Virus record (IMG/VR): IMGVR_UViG_3300017917_000838
Location: 1-37,227 of that record
From: a virus
Reading direction: 5' to 3' (one strand)
DNA: 37,227 nucleotides
Shown here: one piece after another, positions 7,283 through 15,902 of the stretch
Layout: the number at the start of each line of letters is the position of its first letter
Position numbering within the stretch: position 1 is the stretch's first letter
The notes under the pieces: model-generated
Databases searched by the model: none
What the model saw: the letters and a program-made list of their open reading frames with translations, nothing else
Told to the model about the DNA's origin: nothing
Translations under genes and position numbers: made by a program

Positions 7283-10200
7283 TATTTATTATTTTTAAGT
7301 TCTTCTATTTCTGATTTTAATTCTTTGATGGCCTCAATTAAAAGGGCTACTAATTTTTCATATTGTACACCTTTATAACCATTATGTCTCGTAACTACAA
7401 TATCAGGTAAAATACTTTCAACTTCTTGTGCAATTACACCAATATCACTTCCTTTTTTAGAATGAATTTTTTCAAATCCTTTTTTCCATTTAAAAGTATT
7501 TCCGGATATTTTTAAAACTTTATCCATTGCATTTGGTATTTTAACAATATCTTCTTTTAATCTAATATCGGATGATGTGTTTGCTGTTACATCACCAGTA
7601 AATGAACCTTCACCACCAACTTCTAACATTACACCACTTGTTGCAGCTCTATCCATTTTTACATAGTTGTTTGCATCTCTACCAACTTGTAAACCACCGG
7701 CAATAATTTCAACAAATGAGTTTGCCGGAGAAGCCGTAAAATCAAATGGAGAAAAACGAAGTGTACTTGCAGTATAAACACCACCATTATATGTACCCTG
7801 TGCTTGCCAAGTTACTCTCGTTATTATCTCATATGTACCACCATCCCCCGCAATTGTAATACTATTTTGTTTGTTATTAATTGCTGCCAATGATACACTT
7901 GTACCAAATGAAACACCATCTTTATATTCTGCAATAAGATATTCAGTATTTGGTGAAGTTGTTTTTCTAATATACACCCTTTCCCATATATCAATTGCAT
8001 ATGGTGTTCCTTGTCCACTTGAAATTGTTACACCATTTGTACCATTTGCTTCGGTAAATACTGCCTTTAGATTCCAAGTTTTGCCGGATGTTAATATAAC
8101 TGAATTTAAAGATGTTTTTGAATATGTACCCTCCGAAATTGTTCCCGTATCGTTTGAAGCAGCACCATATCCTAATTGTGCAGAACCTGCAGATAATGAA
8201 GATAATGATGCATTTTGATTTATGTATATCCTACCGGCACCAGATGAATCAAATACTGTAATTTGTTTATTTGCAGAATCTAATGTTATACCATTTGTTG
8301 AATATATTCTACTTGAGTCAATACTCCATCCACCAATAGTTGCATCGGATGTTGTAAGTGAACCATTTATACTCAATGAAGAACCATTCCAAGTTAAACT
8401 ATTTGTACCATTTCCACTTAAATAAAAGTTTCCAGAATCACTCATATAAGTTTTCCAAGTACTACCATTATAATATCCCAAATAAGTAGAACCCAAATAT
8501 AAACCACTACTACTTGCAGATGGTGTTTTTGTTAATTTACCAGATGAATCCGTAAATACTTTTCCATCAACTACCGATGCAGATAAAGCAGCATTTCCGG
8601 CCGCAGTAGAAACATCCGTTGTTGTTGCCGCATTACCACCTGTAACGGTTATACTACCATTCACACTCAAACTGGTACCATTCCAAGTTAATTTATCTTT
8701 TAAAGAAAATTGTCCCGTATTATCTACATAAAAAGTGGTGTTGGAATTATTATATGTACCAGTTCCAACATACATTTTATTTGATGCAATAACAACACCA
8801 CCAATAGTTCCTCCTGTTGCCGTAATAGTACCATTGACACTTAATGTACTTCCATCCCAATTTAATTTGTCACCCAAAGAAAACTTACCAGCACTATCTA
8901 AATAAACATTTGTATTTGAGTTATTAAATGCACCTGAATATTCCGTATCACCAACAGGAACCGAACCACCTATGAATATTTTTCTTGGAGTTTGTCTTGC
9001 ATCTAAATAAATTGAATTTGGTGATTGTCCAACTTTAAATAATGTACTAAAATAACCCAACTGACCAGCAATTACTGGAGAATAAATTGAAGAACTTTCT
9101 ATAAATGTTCCAGGATATCCACCATCTGCCAATAATTTTACTTTTGACAAAGACGAAGATAAAGTTAATGCAACACTTTGTGAAATAGAACCACTAACAC
9201 TTCCAATTGTTCCACTAATAGAGGAACTGACACTTCCTATCGTTCCACTAACCGATGAACTAACAAATCCCAATGAACCACTAATTGAAGAACTATTGAA
9301 TGTAACAGTTCCAGAAATAGATGATGAAACTTGGTATAATGCATCTAATGATTGTGATAAAGATTGACTAATGGATGAACTAATAATAAAATCAACATCA
9401 ACTGCAGAACCCGTTGTTCCTCCCGTAAATAATGCGGATTGGGTTACAGCAACTGGAACATAATTGTTGTTTACATCATAAAATTCAAATTTAAAATTAA
9501 ATGTTTCATTACCAACAACGGTCGGCATTGTAGTTATAAAAGAAATTTCATCTGGTGAAAAAGCAGTATCTTGTGATAATTTTAAACTAACATTACCAAC
9601 ATACCATTCACCTTGTGATTGTGAAAAATATAAACTTGCACTTGGATAATTTCTATCTAATTTAAATGGAATAACAGTATCTAATAAATTTTTTGTAGGT
9701 TGTGTTCCGTATAATGTTCCAATACTACTTGAAACAATAGTTGGTGTTATTCCATCACCCGATGTTGTAACTTGACTTAAATAAATTCCTAAATTACTTG
9801 CAGTAGACGAAGAATAAAATGCGTCAAAATTTATTTCATATGTATTTGAACTTTTTATATCTAATGATTGTGAATATCTTAGATTTCCATTACCATTAAG
9901 TTTTAAACCACTTTCTACTCTACTACTTGTTAATTCTGCAGTTAAAGAACCAGTATTCCAATAATTTGTTAAAGTTTCTTGTGTAAAAATACCAGTATTA
10001 CCAACTACACTACCACTAAGGGTAAATGATGTTAATAATTCTTTTGCCTCAACTAATATGTCTTGTATTAAATCATAATCGGAAATAGTTCCTTCTGATG
10101 TTCTAAATACTTTTACTCTTTTTACATCTCCTGCAAATGTTTCTAAATTTGAAAGTTTAATATCTGCAAAAGATTGATTTATAGTTGTTGCAACCTTTGA

Positions 10201-10761
10201 CCCAGATTCTATTCTATATATCGGTTCTACAATTTCGTTAATAGTTGGTGTAGGCCTTTTATAAAAACGAATTTTGGTTGTATTTGGTAAAGATGGATTT
10301 ACATCAATTTGTTTTTGCCATTTTACATTGTATTTACCAACCCAATCAACTGGTACCGGTGTGGTTATCCCATTTCCATCAACATATTCGGAAACTTCAC
10401 CTAATATTGTTAATGTACATGGGCCATAAGCGGTATCATTGTATATATAAACAGCAACAACCTTTGAAACACCTTCAAAATATTCTGTTACAAATGCGGT
10501 TCCGTTAATTGAAGAAGAAATTAAACCTTCACCTGGTTCGTGATAAATGACATTACCAGCAGAATCCTTTAATTCTATTTGTATTTTAGTATCTGCAACC
10601 AAATTTTCAGAACCTGCAATTAAAAATGCATTCTTACCACCGGTAAATGTGTTTGGTAATTCGGTTATTTTAAAATACTTACTATCTGGTTCAGTATCTC
10701 TTACTAATACTGCAAATTTTTCTAAATTTTTTGGAAATAAGGTCTTTTTGATTACAGCCAT
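7282..10761 (-). CDS. Large tail fibre with C-terminal S74 intramolecular chaperone
   Basis: The start at 10761 (MAVIKKTLFPKN) is preferred because a TATTTATA element ends 12 bases upstream. An ATG at 10788 would lie upstream of that element. The 1159-residue product has a beta-rich N-terminal region, a Ser-rich stretch of 11-residue repeats and at least three copies of a fibre module with the signature LxWxGxxLSxNG. The last 100 or so residues start SSDIRLKEDIVKI and include GVIAQEVESILPDIV and YEKLVALLIEAIKELK, the hallmark of the peptidase S74 domain. That domain trimerises the fibre and then cuts itself off by a Ser-Lys mechanism. Ser and Lys of SSDIRLK are the expected catalytic residues. 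This is probably the main host-recognition fibre. Confidence 0.88.
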   Translation of the reverse strand: MAVIKKTLFPKNLEKFAVLVRDTEPDSKYFKITELPNTFTGGKNAFLIAGSENLVADTKIQIELKDSAGNVIYHEPGEGLISSSINGTAFVTEYFEGVSKVVAVYIYNDTAYGPCTLTILGEVSEYVDGNGITTPVPVDWVGKYNVKWQKQIDVNPSLPNTTKIRFYKRPTPTINEIVEPIYRIESGSKVATTINQSFADIKLSNLETFAGDVKRVKVFRTSEGTISDYDLIQDILVEAKELLTSFTLSGSVVGNTGIFTQETLTNYWNTGSLTAELTSSRVESGLKLNGNGNLRYSQSLDIKSSNTYEINFDAFYSSSTASNLGIYLSQVTTSGDGITPTIVSSSIGTLYGTQPTKNLLDTVIPFKLDRNYPSASLYFSQSQGEWYVGNVSLKLSQDTAFSPDEISFITTMPTVVGNETFNFKFEFYDVNNNYVPVAVTQSALFTGGTTGSAVDVDFIISSSISQSLSQSLDALYQVSSSISGTVTFNSSSISGSLGFVSSSVSGTIGSVSSSISGTIGSVSGSISQSVALTLSSSLSKVKLLADGGYPGTFIESSSIYSPVIAGQLGYFSTLFKVGQSPNSIYLDARQTPRKIFIGGSVPVGDTEYSGAFNNSNTNVYLDSAGKFSLGDKLNWDGSTLSVNGTITATGGTIGGVVIASNKMYVGTGTYNNSNTTFYVDNTGQFSLKDKLTWNGTSLSVNGSITVTGGNAATTTDVSTAAGNAALSASVVDGKVFTDSSGKLTKTPSASSSGLYLGSTYLGYYNGSTWKTYMSDSGNFYLSGNGTNSLTWNGSSLSINGSLTTSDATIGGWSIDSSRIYSTNGITLDSANKQITVFDSSGAGRIYINQNASLSSLSAGSAQLGYGAASNDTGTISEGTYSKTSLNSVILTSGKTWNLKAVFTEANGTNGVTISSGQGTPYAIDIWERVYIRKTTSPNTEYLIAEYKDGVSFGTSVSLAAINNKQNSITIAGDGGTYEIITRVTWQAQGTYNGGVYTASTLRFSPFDFTASPANSFVEIIAGGLQVGRDANNYVKMDRAATSGVMLEVGGEGSFTGDVTANTSSDIRLKEDIVKIPNAMDKVLKISGNTFKWKKGFEKIHSKKGSDIGVIAQEVESILPDIVVTRHNGYKGVQYEKLVALLIEAIKELKSEIEELKNNK
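8320..8935 (-). repeat. Three repeated fibre modules inside the S74 fibre
   Basis: Three imperfect protein modules are visible. Each has a segment like VYLDSAGKFSLGDKLNWDG, then STLSVNGTITATGG, and in two cases TIGG with a short helix or strand after it. Boundaries are approximate. They probably form repeated beta-helical or triple-beta segments of the shaft. Confidence 0.7.
9182..9330 (-). repeat. Tandem 33-base repeats coding 11-residue Ser-rich units
   Basis: Four or five imperfect copies code for units such as VSSSVSGTIGS and VSSSISGTIGS. The 11-residue (hendecad) spacing with Ile/Val at regular places suggests a trimeric shaft segment. Flanking units are more diverged. Confidence 0.7.
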
Positions 10762-10773
10762 GTAAATCTTTTT

Positions 10774-10781
10774 TATAAATA
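10774..10781 (-). promoter_or_regulatory. Candidate late promoter element TATTTATA before the S74 fibre
   Basis: The coding strand reads GATATTTATAAAAAAG, with the element ending 12 bases before the fibre ATG. The same element occurs before six other gene starts in the window, all on the coding strand. Its complement is the T4 late promoter octamer, so orientation should be tested. Confidence 0.55.
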
Positions 10782-10815
10782 TCTTCAAAAAAATTATTAT
10801 CTCATATTTATATAA

Positions 10816-10865
10816 AGAAAACTAATAAATACTATAATGTATTATAGAAAACTAAAGAAAACTAA
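10816..10865 (+). repeat. Three direct repeats AGAAAACTAA, probable operator
   Basis: Perfect 10-base copies lie at 10816-10825, 10846-10855 and 10856-10865. The last two are in tandem, and the first is 30 bases before the second, so all three lie on the same face of the helix. They bracket the TATAAT at 10833-10838 and end seven bases before the ATG of the ribbon-helix-helix gene. This is the expected layout for an autoregulated operator of such a protein. Confidence 0.7.
10833..10838 (+). promoter_or_regulatory. Possible -10 box for the rightward gene
   Basis: A TATAAT hexamer lies 34 bases before the ATG at 10873, inside the only divergent intergenic region of the window. No convincing -35 is visible at the usual spacing. 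The repeats on either side would place a bound repressor over this element. Confidence 0.4.
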
Positions 10866-10872
10866 ATAAGTT

Positions 10873-11058
10873 ATGAAATACGCAATGTTACAAATCAAAA
10901 AAGAAACCCATGAACTTCTCAAAGAATATTGTGAAGAACACGGGTTTAAAATGGGTAGTTTAGTTGAAAATCTAATTAAGAAACACGTCGGTGTCTCAAA
11001 ACCACAATCTAGTGTGTTGAAGGCTGATAAGGTTATTATTAGAAATCAATCATACTAA
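10873..11058 (+). CDS. Ribbon-helix-helix DNA-binding protein (CopG/Arc-like)
   Basis: This 61-residue protein is the only gene on the plus strand. KYAMLQIKKETHELLKEYC fits a short beta strand followed by helix A, and MGSLVENLIKKH fits helix B of a ribbon-helix-helix fold, with the Gly between helices as expected. The basic tail (KADKVIIRN) has no assigned role. Such proteins are dimeric repressors that insert the strand pair into the major groove, and three 10-base direct repeats sit in its own promoter. It probably represses itself and may affect the divergent fibre gene. Its last four bases overlap the end of the convergent dioxygenase gene. Confidence 0.75.
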   Translation: MKYAMLQIKKETHELLKEYCEEHGFKMGSLVENLIKKHVGVSKPQSSVLKADKVIIRNQSY

Positions 11059-11768
11059 ACTATTCCAGAATAAAAAGATACGATATTGTACTTCATATCT
11101 TTATTTACTTTTTCCACTTCGTGAAATAAATTTATATCCGAATCCAATACTACAAAATTAGGAAATACTGGATTTATTTTTATCTTTTCATTGTTTTTAT
11201 CATATAAAATTAAATGTCCTCCATTTTCTTCGTTCCATTCATTATTTAAAAAATATAGAAAAACACAAATTCTATCTTCTGGTCTGCCATCATCGTGTAA
11301 TTTTATCTCACAATCTTTATCATAGAATTGTAATTTAACATTTTTCATATAAGATTTATAATTCTTATCGGAATAATATTTCCTTGCAAAATTCTCTTGA
11401 AAATTAGATATGACATCACCATTAATTAAATTATCTATTTCTTCATCCATAGAAGTTCCAAAAACCCAAGTTGGATAAAAATCACACTCTTCCATTTTTT
11501 TAATCATATATTCATGTGATTTCTGATAAACAAAATCGGTAACATTTAAATTTCTATCTCTCTTTAAGAAATTTTCATATACAATTTCTTCCATATACGA
11601 TAAGTCCTTAAATTTATACCAATAATCGTATCTAGAAAATCTTTTGATATTTTTATTATCTATTTTCGATTTTATAACTTTAAATTTTTCTAAATCAATC
11701 AAATCTGTATAGTTTTCCAAACTATCCAATAGATAACCATCATTTCTAAATTTTTGAACATCCATCAT
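11055..11768 (-). CDS. 2-oxoglutarate/Fe(II) dioxygenase, prolyl-hydroxylase-like
   Basis: The 237-residue protein has the complete iron and co-substrate set of this superfamily. HDD at residues 158-160 gives the His-x-Asp pair, His216 lies in INLFHEVEK, and Lys226 sits ten residues later, where collagen-type prolyl 4-hydroxylases have Lys to bind 2-oxoglutarate. Between them ICVFLYFLNNEWNEENGGHL matches the double-stranded beta-helix core. The N-terminal 145 residues are helical and not recognised. It should hydroxylate a protein side chain or small molecule using O2. Two ATG codons (11768, 11765) are possible starts. It follows the Mre11-Rad50 gene by 11 bases, and a weak TATTTATT element lies in that gap. 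Confidence 0.8.
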   Translation of the reverse strand: MMDVQKFRNDGYLLDSLENYTDLIDLEKFKVIKSKIDNKNIKRFSRYDYWYKFKDLSYMEEIVYENFLKRDRNLNVTDFVYQKSHEYMIKKMEECDFYPTWVFGTSMDEEIDNLINGDVISNFQENFARKYYSDKNYKSYMKNVKLQFYDKDCEIKLHDDGRPEDRICVFLYFLNNEWNEENGGHLILYDKNNEKIKINPVFPNFVVLDSDINLFHEVEKVNKDMKYNIVSFYSGIV

Positions 11769-11771
11769 AAA

Positions 11772-11779
11772 AATAAATA
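11772..11779 (-). promoter_or_regulatory. Weak late-promoter-like element TATTTATT
   Basis: The coding strand reads TAATATTTATTTTTATG between the Mre11-Rad50 stop and the dioxygenase start. It differs from the common element in the last base, and the ATG is only three bases downstream (six for the second ATG). It could equally be chance in an AT-rich gap. Confidence 0.3.
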
Positions 11780-14700
11780 TTAGAAGTCAATCTTACTAAA
11801 TCCGTTTTCTTTTTTAATTTCAATAAGTCCATCTACGATATCTCTCATTTGTTCTAAGTGAGAAATCATCCATATAAAATCAAATTGAGTTTTAAGATAT
11901 TGCATCATCATAAATAAAGATGATAAATTATCCGCATCTAAAGTTCCAAATCCTTCATCTACTACTAAGAAATTCGGACGAGGTAAATTACATACATTGA
12001 TAAGTGCAACTCTAATTGCCAACCCACTTACGAATTTCTCCATACCACTACACATCTCCAATGGCCATTCCTGGTCTTCGTAAACAATTTTTGCATTGAT
12101 TGATTTACCATCCATTTCCATTGTAATACCAAAGTCTACAACTTGTCCTAAAATGTTATTTATTTCGGATTCAATTACAGGTAAAGCCTTTGTAATTAAC
12201 TCATATGGAATACCATCTCTCTTAACGGCATCTAAATAATAGGAGTATAATCGGTTCTTTTCTTCCAATTCCTTAACATCACTCATCTTTTGTTTGATAG
12301 TGTCTATATAAGTCTGTAATGAGGAAATAGACCCATTTATAGTAGCTATTTGTTTACTAATATCTTTGATATCTGATTCAATTTTCTTTTTCTCAATTTC
12401 TAAGTCTTTGATTTGTTTTTCTAATTCTTTATTGCTTTGAATTGTTTCTTCATTTTCAAAATATCTTTCAATATCTTCTTCTACCTTATCTAATTGAGTT
12501 TGTAATAATTCTTCTTTTGTTTCTAAACCAGACAATTCAGCTTGTGTCTTTTCTTTAATAACATTACCCTTTGACCATTTAGTTTTTAAGTCATTATATT
12601 CTTCCCAATGTGTTTCAATCTCACCAAAGTTTCCAATTTGTTGAAGTAAAGCATCGTAAGCAATATTCAATGTTTCCATTTCTTTAGTTTGACTTACAAT
12701 ATCTTCTTTTGCTTTCATTGCATCTTTTACGAACACATTATCACAACAAAATTTACAACTTGGGTCGTATTTATGATTATCTAAATGTGAAATCTTTCTT
12801 TGATTTGACTCAATTGATTGTTCCAATAATGCAATATAATGTCCCGTGTTTTTCTTTGAATTTAATGCAATATCATATTCTTTTTTAGCATCTTCAATTG
12901 GAGTATCATTAATAGTTTTTCTATTTTCAATTGATTCTGAAAGTTCGGTAAGTAAAGTTGTATATTCTTCAATCTTATCTTCTTTTGTTTCATAATCTTT
13001 AGTTAATTGTTCTAATTGTGATTTTAAGTCATCTCTTTTTGTTTCCAATGTAGGTAAGTCTAAATTAGAATCGATTGGAGTAAGGTTTCTACTTAATTCT
13101 AATATAACACTATCCAATCCATCTTTATCACCATTTAATCTAGATAATTCTTTTTCAAATTCTTTTAATTCACCTTTCTTATCTTTTAACTCATTTGATT
13201 TATCTGCAAGTTCGGTTGTAAAATCGGTTTTCTTAAAATTTTTGATAAGAACTGAAACTTCTTTAATATCTTCAATTGCTGTATCATATAATTTATCAAA
13301 TACATTCAATCCCATAAATTGAGCAAGTAAATCTTTTCTCTCACTTTGGGATTTATCAATGAATATAGAATTATTACCTTGTAAAGATAATGCAGTCAAT
13401 ACAAAATCTTCATACTTACCGACATATTGTTCAATGACTTGGTTTGTATCTCTTCTTTCGGTTCCATTTAATGATACCTTTTCATCACCATCTTCATACC
13501 AAAAGTTTACATCTACTTTTACATTCTTACCTTTGTTAATTGTCTTTGCAGTTCTTTCAATAAAATAATCTACTCCTTCAATTTGAAAATGTAAATAACA
13601 TCTAAAATCAGTCTTACGATTGTTTAAAATGTTTGCAGCTTTGAATGCTCTACTACTTTTATCATAAAGACAAAATGAAATAGCATCAAAGATAGATGAT
13701 TTACCTTGTGCATTTGGTGCAAATAATCCCATCAATCCGTTTAACTTGTTAAAGTCAATTTTGTTATCTTCACCATAAGAGAACATATTGGAGAACTCAA
13801 ATCTAATCGGTTTCCACATAATGTTTCTTAAAGTATCTTCATGTACAATTCTACTATTTACATCTCTGTTAATCTTTTCCAATTCTGCCAAATCATTTTT
13901 ATCAACAAATGGCATCATTCTCTCCACATACTCATTGATTAAAGAGTTTTGATAATTAATGTCTGAAATATCTTCAAAGTCTAATTTATTTTGTCTATCT
14001 CCTGTTTTCTTTTTTGATAATGAGTCTGTTCTAATAATTGTAAAGTCTTCAACACCATATCTCATTTTGATTTCTGCAATTACCTTTTTGGTATCTGCTG
14101 TATCGGTGTTTGACAATCTTACTCTTAAACGAGGATGTTTTGGCATATCATTTACAACTGGAACTTTACCATTGTCAATATCCATCGTATAATAACCATA
14201 ATCATTTGGTAAGTCAATTTCTTCGTAAGTCATTGTGTCCAAATCCCAAGCTAAGAAACCATGTTTACCCAATGTTTCACCAAAGTTTTGTTGAACCAAT
14301 GAACCGGCATAAACTACCTTACAACCTTTCGGACTTATCATCTCCTGGCGTTTATGAATATCACCCAATAAGGCTAAATCAAAACCATCAAATATATCCG
14401 TTGTAAAATGTCTACTACTTACCACATAACCTATATCAGTTTGAGAATTATCAACAGGTCCGTGGAATAATGCAATCTTTTTATCACCAACCAATTTATC
14501 AGCAGTAATCCAATTGTCTTTATTATCCAAAATTGAAAATACTGAAAAATCAACACCACCAATAGAAAATACCTGTGTATCTCTTAGGTAATAAAAGTTT
14601 TCCAATTCTAATGCATCTACGATAGGAGTAAGAACATCCATTCTATCCATATTGTTCATATTACAATCGTGATTTCCGGTAATAAGAATTGTAGGACAAG

Positions 14701-14923
14701 TTTTAGCACACTCTTTGAATAACCAACTAATCTCATTAACTAATTCTGGACTCATTTCCAATTTAGCATGAGCAATATCACCTGCTAAGTAAATGATTGC
14801 ATCTTCGGTTCCTCTTTTACGGATTTCCTCAAACATCAATTCAAATACCTGTCTATACTCTTTGTGTCTTTTTACATTACGAATATGGACATCCGCAATA
14901 TGATAAATTTTCTTTAAACTCAT
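11780..14923 (-). CDS. Single-chain Mre11-Rad50 (SbcD-SbcC, T4 gp47-gp46) fusion
   Basis: One uninterrupted frame of 1047 residues joins two enzymes that are normally separate. Residues 1-340 are an Mre11-type nuclease with the metal motifs DVH (11-13), GD (48-49), GNHD (83-86), His154 and GDIH (187-190). From about 370 comes a Rad50-type ATPase with a P-loop near APNAQGKSS (402-410), a long coiled coil, a zinc hook C-K-F-C at 723-726, the signature CSGMEKF (958-964), the Walker B and D-loop in FLVVDEGFGTLD (985-996) and a switch His1022. The P-loop has Ala where Gly is usual. The complex processes DNA ends and supports recombination-dependent replication in T4. Its start overlaps the primase stop (ATGA). 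Confidence 0.93.
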   Translation of the reverse strand: MSLKKIYHIADVHIRNVKRHKEYRQVFELMFEEIRKRGTEDAIIYLAGDIAHAKLEMSPELVNEISWLFKECAKTCPTILITGNHDCNMNNMDRMDVLTPIVDALELENFYYLRDTQVFSIGGVDFSVFSILDNKDNWITADKLVGDKKIALFHGPVDNSQTDIGYVVSSRHFTTDIFDGFDLALLGDIHKRQEMISPKGCKVVYAGSLVQQNFGETLGKHGFLAWDLDTMTYEEIDLPNDYGYYTMDIDNGKVPVVNDMPKHPRLRVRLSNTDTADTKKVIAEIKMRYGVEDFTIIRTDSLSKKKTGDRQNKLDFEDISDINYQNSLINEYVERMMPFVDKNDLAELEKINRDVNSRIVHEDTLRNIMWKPIRFEFSNMFSYGEDNKIDFNKLNGLMGLFAPNAQGKSSIFDAISFCLYDKSSRAFKAANILNNRKTDFRCYLHFQIEGVDYFIERTAKTINKGKNVKVDVNFWYEDGDEKVSLNGTERRDTNQVIEQYVGKYEDFVLTALSLQGNNSIFIDKSQSERKDLLAQFMGLNVFDKLYDTAIEDIKEVSVLIKNFKKTDFTTELADKSNELKDKKGELKEFEKELSRLNGDKDGLDSVILELSRNLTPIDSNLDLPTLETKRDDLKSQLEQLTKDYETKEDKIEEYTTLLTELSESIENRKTINDTPIEDAKKEYDIALNSKKNTGHYIALLEQSIESNQRKISHLDNHKYDPSCKFCCDNVFVKDAMKAKEDIVSQTKEMETLNIAYDALLQQIGNFGEIETHWEEYNDLKTKWSKGNVIKEKTQAELSGLETKEELLQTQLDKVEEDIERYFENEETIQSNKELEKQIKDLEIEKKKIESDIKDISKQIATINGSISSLQTYIDTIKQKMSDVKELEEKNRLYSYYLDAVKRDGIPYELITKALPVIESEINNILGQVVDFGITMEMDGKSINAKIVYEDQEWPLEMCSGMEKFVSGLAIRVALINVCNLPRPNFLVVDEGFGTLDADNLSSLFMMMQYLKTQFDFIWMISHLEQMRDIVDGLIEIKKENGFSKIDF

Positions 14924-15861
14924 AATGAATTTATTTTATTTAACAATAATTCTTCCGAAGTAAACTCTTTAGTTTTCTTTAGTTCTTCATAGAATTTTTC
15001 ATACCCCATATCGGCGGCATCTTTATCTTTTAGATACATCATTTTTACATGTATCCCATTTTTTCTAAAATACTCTGCAGCTTTTAATGCTTCATTGATT
15101 GCATCGTTGTCCAATGAAATAATGATATCACTAACACCACTTAAAAATATCTTTTGGACTAATTCTTTTGATGGAAACTTACCCAATAAAGGTATTGCAT
15201 TTCTCTTAATTGTAATTGCATCAAATACTCCTTCACATAATATGATTGGTTCTTTCCAATTAACCTGTGAGTCTAAACATATTACATTTTTACTGATTGG
15301 AGGGTTTTTGTATTTCATTTTCTCTTCTGGGTAATAAGAACGAGAAACAAAGTAATTTAATGAACCATCGGAATTATATGATGGAACAATCACTCTTCTT
15401 GCATACAATCCTTCTTTACAATACCCTATGTTATATTTGATTATATCCTTTTCAGTAATACCTCTTTGAGTAAGGTAATTGATTGCATGTTTATATTCAG
15501 GATTAAACCCCTTTGGAGGTTCACTAAGACTAATAAATTCTTTTGGTAGGGAAATGAACACCTTTGTATCGGCATCCTCTAATTGTGGGTTATATTGAGA
15601 ATCTCCATAGATTTCTCTAATAATTGAAATAGTCTTTCTATCAACATCCAATCTCTTTAATAAAGATGTCAATTTCTTACCACCACTATTACAAGTCCAA
15701 CAATGCCACTTTTGGGTTTCCGTATTAACTTGTAGTTTTGGTTTATGATGATTACAAAAAGGACAATAAAATGCTAACTCATTTCCTTTTAGGGTGAGAT
15801 GACTACCTAACACACCGGTTAGAGTAGATACGACTATATTCTTATCATTTTGCTTCAACAC
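14920..15861 (-). CDS. DnaG/gp61-type DNA primase
   Basis: The 313-residue protein has an N-terminal zinc ribbon (Cys33-x2-Cys36 and Cys54-x2-Cys57). A TOPRIM core follows, with Glu210-Gly in IILCEGVFDAI and Asp251-x-Asp253 in ISLDNDA, then KDKDAAD. It synthesises RNA primers for the lagging strand. The length is close to T4 gp61, and no helicase domain is attached. No ATG occurs before the zinc ribbon in this frame, so translation must begin at GTG 15861 or TTG 15858, directly after a G-rich run. Endonuclease I lies upstream and Mre11-Rad50 overlaps downstream, forming a replication and recombination unit. Confidence 0.9.
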   Translation of the reverse strand: MLKQNDKNIVVSTLTGVLGSHLTLKGNELAFYCPFCNHHKPKLQVNTETQKWHCWTCNSGGKKLTSLLKRLDVDRKTISIIREIYGDSQYNPQLEDADTKVFISLPKEFISLSEPPKGFNPEYKHAINYLTQRGITEKDIIKYNIGYCKEGLYARRVIVPSYNSDGSLNYFVSRSYYPEEKMKYKNPPISKNVICLDSQVNWKEPIILCEGVFDAITIKRNAIPLLGKFPSKELVQKIFLSGVSDIIISLDNDAINEALKAAEYFRKNGIHVKMMYLKDKDAADMGYEKFYEELKKTKEFTSEELLLNKINSL

Positions 15862-15877
15862 CCCCTAAATATACAAC

Positions 15878-15902
15878 AAATATTTGATATTACCAAATAT
15901 TT
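15878..15902. repeat. Perfect 9-base inverted repeat between endonuclease and primase genes
   Basis: The arms AAATATTTG and CAAATATTT flank a 7-base loop. One arm touches the stop codon of the endonuclease gene, and the other lies 17 bases before the primase start. The all-AT stem is weak for a terminator, so an operator or a promoter region (TTTG and TATATTTAG occur here) is as likely. Confidence 0.5.

Noticed and set aside
6032-10761. Diversity-generating retroelement acting on the fibre genes
   Set aside because: No reverse transcriptase gene and no near-identical template repeat with adenine-specific differences could be seen in the window.
10816-10865. CRISPR-like array from the three 10-base direct repeats
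   Set aside because: Repeats are too short, spacers are 20 and 0 bases, and the repeats are placed in a promoter. An operator fits better.
13780-13900. Frameshift or missed gene boundary between the Mre11 and Rad50 parts
   Set aside because: The frame is open through the junction, motifs on both sides are intact, and no internal stop occurs, so it reads as a real fusion.
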